From Holothuria scabra (taxonomy: Eukaryota; Echinodermata; Holothuroidea; Aspidochirotida; Holothuriidae), in contig CM074190.1 in assembly GCA_037179385.1 (NCBI GenBank), forward strand, positions 12,606,206 through 12,670,205: DNA of 64,000 bases. Direction: 5' to 3'. A program made the position numbers and the translations under genes. The first letter of the stretch is position 1, and every line of letters begins with the position of its first letter. The notes under the pieces are model-generated. The model made no database searches. It was not told the DNA's origin and saw only the letters and a list, made by a program, of their open reading frames with translations. Positions 63,101 to 64,000 of this stretch are shown here, in pieces.

Positions 63101-63520
63101 AGCAACGATGCACTAGCCTGACAGAAAGCACTCCCCTTGAAAACAGATTTGACTTCCAAGTTATTTTGTTGCAAACCTGATGTGAAATAGTTGTTAAGTC
63201 CATTGTTAGTAAGTTTGCCTCAGATTAGATCAGTCTTATTTTTACAAAATTTAGCATCTTTGAAACCAGATGGTTACATTTTTTTTCTTTTCATTTCAGG
63301 TTTTATCTCAATTTTCCTACATGCTCACCCTTTTGGTGCATCCATTGATTACCTCTGGTCGTATCTCTCCCGACTTCAACCCCAAATAACTCAGTCCGAA
63401 ATTGAAAAAGTCCTGCGGAAGTATCCTACCTGTTTTGTCCAAGAACTTACAGGAGTTGGTGCATCTTTAGAAAGGCGCTGGAAATTTGTGGCTTTTGATA
63501 ATGCTCTCAAGAAAAGTTGA
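2532..63520 (+). CDS. ENOX: ecto-NOX disulfide-thiol exchanger (ENOX1/2-like), whole gene, 13 coding exons
   Basis: Joining the 13 exons listed below gives 1977 nt, that is 658 residues plus stop, close to vertebrate ENOX1 (about 640) and ENOX2 (about 610). Order of parts: RG/N/Q-rich N-terminus (1-114), divergent RRM (about 126-205), charged helical core including the family signature around WDHFTKAQRKN (325-360), acidic linker (361-464), coiled coil (465-537), Ser-rich linker (538-585) and conserved C-terminal domain (586-658) with TGVGASL at 636-642. Family knowledge: ENOX proteins are growth-related cell-surface hydroquinone/NADH oxidases with protein disulfide-thiol exchange activity. 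No signal peptide or membrane helix is visible, as in the vertebrate proteins. All splice phases agree and there are no internal stops, so the gene appears functional. The EEMTE quinone motif described for ENOX2 is absent, as in ENOX1. Orthology to the undivided ENOX1/2 ancestor is inference. Confidence 0.93.
2985..3040 (+). repeat. TTAA-MITE-1, 3' end fragment
   Basis: The end GACTGCTTATGCCCTTTAA and the preceding TTTTGAAAATAATTTGTGGT match the right end of the MITE at 21753-22019. The left part is not recognisable. Confidence 0.55.
5145..5372 (+). mobile_element. TTAA-MITE-1 copy
   Basis: It starts with TTAAAGGGCAAATTAAGCAG and keeps the internal blocks GTCCTGTTTTATGATTGGCTC and CATGTGACA shared with copies at 17490, 21753 and 38975. 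The right end is degenerate. It is non-coding and about 230 bp long. Confidence 0.7.
5695..5772 (+). repeat. 39-bp perfect tandem duplication
   Basis: Two adjacent identical 39-bp units start GAGCATTTTAAACACGAT and end AAGTTTGGGGT (5695-5733 and 5734-5772). Identity suggests a recent duplication. Confidence 0.95.
6619..6626 (+). promoter_or_regulatory. TATA box of the Harbinger transposase remnant
   Basis: TATAAAAA lies 58 bp before the ATG of the truncated transposase, between the left subterminal repeats and the reading frame. This is a plausible residual promoter of the parent transposon; activity is not shown by sequence. Confidence 0.55.
6684..6914 (+). pseudogene. truncated PIF/Harbinger transposase N-terminus
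   Basis: The 76-codon frame has a basic, glutamate-rich start and then WVREWLTRR (50-58) followed by FGQYDSLLTEL (61-71). This is the signature that precedes the DDE nuclease in HARBI1-like transposases, where the pattern is WVRPWL--R---G-Y--L--EL. The frame stops five residues after that motif, so the whole DDE catalytic domain (DDE_Tnp_4 family) is missing. It is a transposon fossil and not a host gene. The parent family assignment rests on this motif plus the 3-bp target duplication. Confidence 0.75.
8094..8448. mobile_element. candidate hAT-like MITE with 5-bp target duplication
   Basis: The ends CAGGTCTCAATTTTCGG and, inverted, CAGGGTTCGATTTTTGT resemble each other, and CCTAC flanks both sides (8089-8093 and 8449-8453). 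hAT subgroups with 5-bp duplications are known. It contains a perfect palindrome GGTTGTCC-ATT-GGACAACC at about 8353-8371. The 355-bp interior is non-coding. The terminal match is imperfect, so confidence is moderate. Confidence 0.55.
8765..9211 (+). repeat. three-copy tandem repeat, about 146-153 bp unit
   Basis: Units start GGATAAAAACGAAGCATTTA at 8765, 8911 and 9064. The first unit lacks the seven bases that include CAGCG and are present in the other two. Identity between units is very high, so the array is young. Short open frames crossing it have no family features. Confidence 0.95.
10654..10728 (+). CDS. ENOX: ENOX exon, residues 33-57 (N-terminal region)
   Basis: The acceptor CCTTCTCCTATAG precedes 10654 and the donor GTGAGA follows 10728. 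Phase 1 in and phase 1 out keep the frame with the exons on both sides. The product is Asn/Gln/Pro-rich and not conserved in vertebrate ENOX. The call therefore rests on splice sites, phase and an open frame. The open frame extends upstream to an ATG at 10569, which could serve an alternative start. Confidence 0.72.
10719..11265 (+). repeat. diverged tandem duplication spanning the exon 2 donor
   Basis: Copy 1 (about 10719-10995) and copy 2 (about 10996-11265) share ordered blocks: TACACTATCTT-TAACAATTGAAATGA, TACTAACATGT, ATATTATGAATAGACA, GATGGAA-T-TTAAATTAAAA and AGAGTTA-AAAAG-TATG. Copy 1 begins in the end of the coding exon, so the duplication seems to have included the donor site. Confidence 0.75.
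11411..11617 (-). mobile_element. tRNA-derived SINE, minus strand
   Basis: On the minus strand it reads TAGTGGTAGAGCAA (A-box region), then GGTTTGATTCCC (B box), then GACTCTAAATATGGAACCTACTGCC and the body CAGTGTGCCACAACTGGAAA. The body matches the SINEs at 19470 and 53024. The head is tRNA-like but diverged, and its anticodon region cannot be assigned safely. Confidence 0.8.
13612..13845 (-). repeat. interspersed repeat R1, minus strand
   Basis: Its reverse complement aligns over about 230 bp with 36905-37147. Shared blocks include CCAAAGTGAACACCA, GAATGTTAGTGAATATT, CCTGTTTAAATCATG and GCCCATGCCACCCACAGAG. No terminal repeats or coding content are obvious, so the class is unknown. Confidence 0.85.
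17491..17640 (+). repeat. TTAA-MITE-1, degenerate copy
   Basis: The blocks AATGCAGTAATCCAATTTGAA, GACTGTTTCATGATTGGC and CATGTGACTATTTTT match the left half of the MITE at 21753. The ends are lost. Confidence 0.6.
19470..19590 (+). mobile_element. tRNA-Val-derived SINE head and start of body
   Basis: The A box TGGTCTAATGG (19477-19487) and a perfect B box GGTTCGATTCC (19519-19529) frame an anticodon arm CGC-CTAACAC-GCG, matching tRNA-Val(AAC). It continues into ATACCAAGACTCTAAAAATG and GAACCTACTGCC, the start of the SINE body seen at 53024. It is therefore a retroposon head and not a tRNA gene. Downstream of about 19590 the body no longer matches. Confidence 0.82.
19811..20370 (+). mobile_element. 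TTA-MITE-3, intact copy
   Basis: The ends AGTGTACCTCAAGTC (after TTA) and, inverted, GACTTGAGGTACACT (before TTA) form 15-bp terminal repeats with a likely 3-bp TTA target duplication. This suggests PIF/Harbinger-mobilised origin. The 560-bp interior is AT-rich and non-coding; open frames inside it have no family features. It is the uninterrupted relative of the repeat at 6064-7329. Confidence 0.8.
20405..20703 (+). mobile_element. TTAA-MITE-2, intact copy
   Basis: It is flanked by TTAA on both sides, with inverted ends AGGGCCAAACCTCTCACCCC and AGGCCCAGTTCTCTCACCCC (read inward). TTAA targets point to a piggyBac-like source. Other copies lie at 22395 (minus strand), 27415 and 29877. Confidence 0.82.
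21753..22019 (+). mobile_element. TTAA-MITE-1, best-preserved copy
   Basis: It starts TTAAAGGGCAAGAGCATGCA and ends CTGCTCATGCCCTTTAA, so TTAA flanks inverted AGGGCA-type ends, a piggyBac-like arrangement. The interior blocks CCTGTTTCATGATTGGCTC and ACTTTGAAGAGAAAT recur in the copies at 5145 and 38975. Its right end continues directly into a tandem array of that terminal repeat. Confidence 0.83.
21999..22148 (+). repeat. 25-bp x 6 tandem array born from a MITE terminal repeat
   Basis: Six consecutive 25-bp units of GCAACTGCTCATGCCCTTTA plus AGTAT, with a T/C change in two units. The unit equals the right terminal repeat of the adjoining TTAA-MITE-1. Confidence 0.95.
22395..22582 (-). mobile_element. 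TTAA-MITE-2, minus-strand copy
   Basis: The reverse complement starts TTAAAGGCAGTCATTTGTCA, continues CCCTAAACTACAGTTT, and contains CAGCTCTTTGATTGGCA and TTACACAGCATG, in the order seen at 20405-20703. The far end is less clear. Confidence 0.75.
23036..23074 (+). other. G-quadruplex-type G-run tract
   Basis: Six runs of three to six G separated by single A or TA spacers lie on the sense strand of intron 2. Such a tract meets the usual G-quadruplex pattern. Confidence 0.8.
25328..27171 (+). mobile_element. composite DR1-minisatellite element, copy 1
   Basis: The left end is a perfect 10-bp inverted repeat GATTCCTTGC/GCAAGGAATC with a 9-nt loop (25328-25356). It is followed by CTATGCGATGG, a short TG tract and about ten tandem units of roughly 135-162 bp. 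Units share TTGTAAACATGATATCTCAAG, CATATTTGGTGTGT and AGGTCAAAGGTCA-type motifs. The tail reads GGCAAGGAATCACTAAGCC TTTTGGCT. Copy 2 at 57078 has the same architecture, so this is a defined mobile or amplified unit. It resembles in layout the microsatellite-plus-core-repeat non-autonomous elements described in molluscs; class (Helitron-like or other) is inference. Confidence 0.82.
27415..27600 (+). repeat. TTAA-MITE-2, partial copy
   Basis: The blocks TGTCACCCCAAACTA, TTTTTGGTAGGGGATAAC and CTCTGACTGACATCAAAATC correspond to the left half of the MITE at 20405. It includes a short internal duplication of GACTGACATCAAAATCAAA near 27487-27530. Confidence 0.6.
28022..28112 (+). repeat. pyrimidine-rich (CT) tract
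   Basis: About 90 bp of almost pure C and T on the plus strand, a low-complexity polypyrimidine tract able in principle to form triplex DNA. Frames read through it are artefacts. Confidence 0.9.
30034..30295 (+). mobile_element. tRNA-derived SINE, second type
   Basis: The A box TGGCTGAGTGG and B-box-like AGTTTGATTCC (about 30108-30120) mark a tRNA-related head. The following body differs from the SINE at 53024. It sits inside an older MITE. Confidence 0.65.
30338..30815. repeat. 16-bp motif array present in both orientations
   Basis: From 30338 to about 30482 nine units of CTCTCTATATTCCGAC and variants (ATGTTTCGAC) run head to tail. From 30490 to 30815 the same motif recurs as scattered units, mostly inverted (GTCGAAACATAGAGA, GTCGGAATATGGAGTA), interleaved with forward ones. 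The two halves could pair as long imperfect hairpins. Confidence 0.88.
33340..33540 (+). repeat. interspersed pyrimidine-rich repeat fragment (TACCTCC family)
   Basis: The run CCCTTTTACCTCC-CTTTACAT-TGTAGTCCCTACA and GAGTCCCTACCAA resembles 54780-54890 and, in part, 60180-60230. It is probably an uncharacterised dispersed repeat; ends are not defined. Confidence 0.45.
33950..34120 (+). CDS. ENOX: ENOX exon, residues 58-114 (Gly/Met/Asn-rich N-terminal region)
   Basis: The acceptor CATTTGTAG ends at 33949 and the donor GTAAGT starts at 34121. The exon is phase 1 on both sides. The product is low in charge and rich in Gly, Met, Asn and Gln, unlike the vertebrate N-terminus, which is also poorly conserved. 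The open frame runs through all 171 nt. Confidence 0.88.
34121..36186 (+). other. ENOX intron 3
   Basis: This 2.1-kb intron contains a diverged tandem duplication: 34652-34825 and 34918-35083 share TTTCCTT-C-TACCT, GGATGGTTG-ACACT, GGACCCCACTAATGGC and CAGTCACTAAAAACAAGC. A short TA-rich microsatellite lies near 35420. No gene content is seen. Confidence 0.85.
36187..36390 (+). CDS. ENOX: ENOX exon, residues 115-182 (first half of RRM)
   Basis: The acceptor TTTTCAG ends at 36186 and the donor GTAAAA starts at 36391. After ERPLGC (121-126), matching the ERPPGCKT entry to the ENOX RRM, come RNP2-like TIQLEGVP (128-135) and RNP1-like YQIRFVTQ. The loop residues are replaced relative to canonical RRMs, as in other ENOX proteins, so RNA binding is uncertain. 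Phase 1 on both sides. Confidence 0.92.
36905..37400 (+). repeat. interspersed repeat R1, plus strand, split by a hAT MITE
   Basis: The left part (36905-37155) and the right part (37353-about 37400) together align with the inverse of 13590-13845. The junction in the uninterrupted copy reads ATCTATTCCTTCAGTTTA, corresponding here to GTCTAGAC-TTCCAGTTTATA, so the hAT insertion site is directly visible. Confidence 0.82.
37156..37352. mobile_element. short hAT MITE with perfect 8-bp target duplication
   Basis: The 197-bp element starts CAGTGGCATAGCCACGGGGA and its inverse starts CAGGGGCGTAGCCAGAATTG, a hAT-type CAGNGGCGTAGCC terminus. The palindromic GTCTAGAC flanks both ends (37148-37155 and 37353-37360). 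The interior is C/G-run rich and non-coding. Confidence 0.92.
37786..37998 (+). CDS. ENOX: ENOX exon, residues 183-253 (end of RRM and linker helix)
   Basis: The acceptor CATTTTGCAG ends at 37785 and the donor GTGTGT starts at 37999. It contains RLLIDYVANPQDQYEYEQEQ (199-218), aligning with the vertebrate segment where an RRM beta strand is followed by a W/Y-E-rich helix and a run of Arg/Glu. Phase 1 on both sides. Confidence 0.92.
37999..38570 (+). other. ENOX intron 5
   Basis: A short intron (572 bp) with a run of about 16 G near 38190-38206 and otherwise nothing recognised. Confidence 0.85.
38571..38682 (+). CDS. ENOX: ENOX exon, residues 254-290 (helical core)
   Basis: The acceptor ACAATTTTAG ends at 38570 and the donor GTAGTA starts at 38683. 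EAIQVIISWLEKGQCNKKTS and then NQFYRLISLTN align with the family pattern SEA---L-SW-ERGEVNRRSANQFYSM-QSANS. Cys at the position of vertebrate Val in GEV is a visible substitution. Phase 1 in, phase 2 out. Confidence 0.93.
38683..39270 (+). other. ENOX intron 6
   Basis: This 588-bp intron contains a degenerate TTAA-MITE-1 copy (38975-39200) and no other recognised element. Confidence 0.85.
38975..39200 (+). repeat. TTAA-MITE-1, degenerate copy
   Basis: CATGTGACATTTTTTC-CTCAA, GATCCTTGGAAGAGAA and the right end TGGTAACTGCTCATGCCCCTT match the MITE at 21753. The left end is not clear. Confidence 0.65.
39271..39371 (+). CDS. ENOX: ENOX exon, residues 291-324 (helical core)
   Basis: The acceptor TTTTGTGCAG ends at 39270 and the donor GTAAGT starts at 39372. 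HVRRLQNEK (292-300) is nearly identical to the vertebrate HVRRLMNEK block, followed by EEAKQQY and a GI-Q end. Phase 2 in, phase 1 out. Confidence 0.93.
39372..45765 (+). other. ENOX intron 7
   Basis: A 6.4-kb intron with a SINE tail (39571-39645), a short TA microsatellite near 40225, a G run near 41317-41331, and a 43-bp-type duplication of AATAGCAAGCAGAT-AATCCAGA (about 43527-43614). The remainder is unassigned AT-rich sequence. Residue alignment with vertebrates leaves no gap here, so no exon is missing. Confidence 0.85.
39571..39645 (+). repeat. SINE tail fragment
   Basis: AAAAAAAGGCTG, then AACCAATTGATTAGAAACTG and GGGCCATGTAACCTCATCTAA match the 3' end of the SINE at 53024-53275. Confidence 0.6.
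45766..45872 (+). CDS. ENOX: ENOX exon, residues 325-360 (core signature)
   Basis: The acceptor TTTCTCTGACAG ends at 45765 and the donor GTAATG starts at 45873. KVWDHFTKAQRKNLNQWRQ is the strongest mid-protein match to the family (KAWDHFSKAQRKN---WR). Length from HVRRL to WDHF equals that of vertebrate ENOX, confirming exon order. Phase 1 in, phase 0 out. Confidence 0.95.
46559..46972 (+). repeat. 46-bp x 9 tandem array
   Basis: Exactly nine 46-bp units beginning TAGAGGCTATACACGTAACA and ending TTTGGCGTACTG. Variation is concentrated at the ACGTAACATC position (ACGTGACATC, ACATTACATC, ACGTTACATC), the rest being nearly invariant. Confidence 0.97.
52737..52775 (+). repeat. hAT MITE terminus fragment
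   Basis: CAGTGGCATAGCCAGGATTT followed by GGGGGAAAGG resembles the left end of the hAT MITE at 37156. A second end is not seen. Confidence 0.45.
53024..53275 (+). mobile_element. tRNA-Ser-derived SINE, full length
   Basis: A-box TGGTCAAGTGG, an anticodon arm CTGA-CTTGAAG-TCAG matching tRNA-Ser(TGA), and a degenerate B box are followed by ATACCCAAGACTTTAAAAAC, GAACCTACTGCC, the CTCAGCATTAGCAATGGA block, CACAACTGGAAAAAAGGCTG and GGGCTGTAAAACTCCATCTA with a short (CTAA) tail. This is the most complete SINE in the window. Confidence 0.85.
53448..53525 (+). repeat. 26-bp x 3 perfect tandem repeat
   Basis: Three units of TTCCCCTGAGACTTCAATCT flanked by CCC and TCA, ending 81 bp before the next ENOX exon. 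Confidence 0.93.
53607..53919 (+). CDS. ENOX: ENOX exon, residues 361-464 (acidic linker with SIM-type motif)
   Basis: The acceptor CTCTCTTTCAAAG ends at 53606 and the donor GTAAAT starts at 53920. The segment is dominated by Glu, Asp and Lys. MDIASDDEE (380-388) corresponds to the vertebrate MEMSDDE block and PPPEKKVKI to the downstream KKMRV block. Between them lies a lineage insertion with VIDLSDEEDE (413-422), a canonical hydrophobic-acidic SUMO-interacting pattern. Retention of the intron would add only Gly-Lys before a stop. Phase 0 in, phase 1 out. Confidence 0.93.
53920..54292 (+). other. ENOX intron 9
   Basis: The shortest intron (373 bp), AT-rich, with a pyrimidine-rich acceptor region; nothing else is seen. 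Confidence 0.88.
54293..54444 (+). CDS. ENOX: ENOX exon, residues 465-515 (coiled coil)
   Basis: The acceptor TTATTTCTGTAG ends at 54292 and the donor GTAATC starts at 54445. The product runs in heptads, with LKEMENLKLENEELKNQVEA clearly coiled-coil-forming, matching the vertebrate ALKEEN-SL-WQLDAYRNE region in position. Phase 1 in, phase 0 out. Confidence 0.92.
54445..56997 (+). other. ENOX intron 10
   Basis: A 2.6-kb intron with a pyrimidine-rich dispersed repeat fragment (54775-54895, related to 33430-33520) and a degenerate SINE (56683-56855). The rest is unassigned. Confidence 0.85.
56683..56855 (+). repeat. degenerate tRNA-derived SINE
   Basis: TTTGGTCTAGTGGTA (A-box region), TTGATTCCCAG (B-box remnant) and GGCATGGTGCTCAGCATAAG followed by GGGAAAAAAG resemble the SINE body at 53024, with deletions in the head. 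Confidence 0.65.
56998..57063 (+). CDS. ENOX: ENOX exon, residues 516-537 (end of coiled coil)
   Basis: The acceptor TTCTGTTTTTAG ends at 56997 and the donor GTAAGG starts at 57064. The 22 codons read QLKDAKAKLRSEEESRKARE and two more residues, continuing the coiled coil. Phase 0 on both sides, so it could be skipped without frameshift. A large repeat element begins only 14 bp after its donor. Confidence 0.88.
57078..59004 (+). mobile_element. composite DR1-minisatellite element, copy 2
   Basis: The left hairpin GATTCCTTGC/GCAAGGAATC with a 9-nt loop (57078-57106) is followed by CTATGCGATGG, a TG microsatellite (about 57122-57187), eleven tandem units (starts at 57197, 57353, 57509, 57665, 57821, 57977, 58133, 58289, 58445, 58601, 58756; period 156 bp) and a tail GGCAAGGAATCACTAAGCCT. 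Each unit has GCTTGTAAACACGATATCTT, a CATACTTGGTATATAGATTT-type block and a DR1-type AGGTCA block. Because 156 is divisible by three, long periodic open frames arise; they are not proteins. Confidence 0.88.
57197..58912 (+). repeat. 156-bp x 11 minisatellite with AGGTCA direct repeats
   Basis: Eight of eleven units by my reading hold a perfect AGGTCAAAGGTCA, and most also have a further AGGTCA four bases downstream (spacer TTTG). Units 4, 8 and 10 carry substitutions or a one-base deletion in this block. Confidence 0.92.
60638..60782 (+). CDS. ENOX: ENOX exon, residues 538-585 (Ser-rich linker)
   Basis: The acceptor CCTGTTACAG ends at 60637. The donor GTCAGT at 60783 is weak, but it is the only one that joins in frame to the C-terminal exon, giving ILM-S-FISIFLHAHPFG, in line with vertebrate LLIGIISTFLHVHPFG. 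The exon is rich in Ser and Thr with eight consecutive Ser encoded by TCA. Phase 0 in, phase 1 out. Confidence 0.87.
60704..60727 (+). repeat. coding (TCA)8 microsatellite, poly-Ser
   Basis: Eight perfect TCA codons encode Ser 560-567 of the ENOX product. A pure trinucleotide tract of this kind is expected to vary in length between alleles. Confidence 0.95.
60805..60810 (+). terminator. possible intronic polyadenylation signal
   Basis: AATAAA overlaps the stop codon (TGA 60803-60805) reached by reading through the weak exon 12 donor. Its use would end the message before the conserved C-terminal exon. Confidence 0.35.
61161..61405 (+). repeat. 18-bp degenerate array (GGCTCATAATGAAGTCAT)
   Basis: About thirteen units alternating between CTCATAATGAAGTCATGG and CTCGATGATGAAGTCATGA forms, with point changes. 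Plus-strand sequence is rich in ATGA and GTCAT. Confidence 0.9.
62818..63000 (+). repeat. DR1-minisatellite element, degenerate single-unit copy
   Basis: TTGATTTCTTGCAGTGGGCT, a TG tract, TTTGCTTGGAAATACAATATC, CTTTTCATATTTGGG and ATAGATTTTTCAAACTGAGA follow the order of the left part of the element at 57078. Only one unit is present and the AGGTCA motif is degraded to AAGTCAAAAG. Confidence 0.7.
63300..63520 (+). CDS. ENOX: ENOX terminal coding exon, residues 586-658 (C-terminal domain)
   Basis: The acceptor TTTTCATTTCAG ends just before 63300 and the stop TGA is at 63518-63520. This is the best-conserved part: FLHAHPFGASIDYLWSYL (591-608), then TGVGASLERRWKF (636-648). TGVGASL is the ENOX2 motif reported as adenine-nucleotide binding, and H593/H595 match the HVH pair proposed as a copper ligand. 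One Cys (C630) lies six residues before TGVGASL. Length and end agree with vertebrate ENOX, which also ends a few residues after the RWK-CAF block. Confidence 0.96.
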
Positions 63521-64000
63521 CTCTTTTAATAAAGTCCTTTTTAGGTGCACAATTGTGTACAATTATATCTAGACAGTGAGTCTTCAGATTGTGAAATATT
63601 TCCTGTCAACTAATGAATCTAAACATGCATGCTTTAGTTTTGTTTTGAAGAAAAGGAGACTTGGTTTTGCACTGTTATGAAGACATTGATGTTCCATTGC
63701 AGAAGAAAGGTATTGCAATTGAGAAGACTAGCTATATCTCAATTGACTGAGGTTTATTCATTTTTTTGCTGTAATTTAGCAGACAATACCAAGAGACCAA
63801 ACAGCAACCTCAAGATGAATGAATCTTCGGTATTTAAGTGTGGTCTTCTGCTTCATGTGCTGCAAAGTTGAAAAGACTTGATGGAGAGCATGTCTACCAG
63901 ATGAACTTGCAAGAATTTCACTTACCGATATCTTGTCATTTTGCCCTATGTGGCTAGTTACATCAGATTAAACCACACAACAACAGGAATGGGTTATACA
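63521..64000 (+). other. ENOX 3' untranslated region and downstream flank
   Basis: AATAAA occurs at 63528-63533, only eight bases after the stop, and a variant ATTAAA at 63967-63972. Either could define the message end. No further coding content is recognised. Confidence 0.6.
63528..63533 (+). terminator. candidate polyadenylation signal AATAAA
   Basis: A canonical hexamer follows the ENOX stop codon almost directly; if used, the 3' UTR would be only about 30 nt, which is unusually short. The later ATTAAA at 63967 is the alternative. Confidence 0.45.

Larger units (their letters stand above)
60783..63299 (+). other. ENOX intron 12
   Basis: A 2.5-kb intron with an 18-bp ATGA-rich array (61161-61405), a TA microsatellite (about 62088-62114), a degenerate DR1-element copy (62818-63000), and an early stop plus AATAAA right after the donor (60803-60810). 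Confidence 0.87.

Overview
This window is eukaryotic nuclear DNA, AT-rich and intron-dominated, from an animal. The only protein-coding gene I can support is one long plus-strand gene whose 13 coding exons run from 2532 to 63520. Spliced in silico by phase and GT/AG sites, it gives 658 codons of an ecto-NOX disulfide-thiol exchanger (ENOX1/ENOX2 family). A single invertebrate-type ENOX gene and the abundance of tRNA-derived SINEs, MITEs and minisatellites suggest a marine invertebrate, perhaps an echinoderm or another invertebrate deuterostome. I cannot fix the taxon from sequence alone.

Gene layout: an untranslated leader and the first coding exon (2510-2628), two further N-terminal exons (10654-10728 and 33950-34120) separated by introns of 8 and 23 kb, a divergent RRM on two exons (36187-36390 and 37786-37998), the ENOX helical core (38571-38682, 39271-39371, 45766-45872), an acidic lysine-rich linker with a SUMO-interacting-type motif (53607-53919), a coiled coil (54293-54444, 56998-57063), a serine-rich linker (60638-60782), and the most conserved C-terminal exon (63300-63520) with the TGVGASL motif known from ENOX2. 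Splice phases agree across all 12 introns and no frameshift or stop interrupts the product, so the gene looks intact.

The introns hold a rich set of mobile DNA. There is a hAT-type MITE with a perfect 8-bp target duplication (1287-1723). A PIF/Harbinger derivative (6359-7190) keeps a TATA box and the N-terminus of its transposase, and sits inside an older MITE. A second hAT MITE (37156-37352) is nested in another repeat. Two TTAA-flanked MITE families are present, one of which has expanded its terminal repeat into a small satellite (21999-22148). Several tRNA-derived SINEs share a body but carry different tRNA heads.

The most unusual items are two full-length 1.8-1.9 kb composite elements (25328-27171 and 57078-59004). 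Each has a perfect hairpin at its left end, a TG microsatellite, about ten or eleven tandem units (156 bp in the second copy) and a shared tail. The units carry AGGTCA half-sites arranged as nuclear-receptor DR1 and DR4 elements. Other arrays include a 46-bp x 9 satellite (46559-46972), a 16-bp motif present in both orientations (30338-30815), and an 18-bp ATGA-rich array (61161-61405). Many short open frames in the window are by-products of these repeats or of low-complexity tracts, and I do not call them genes.
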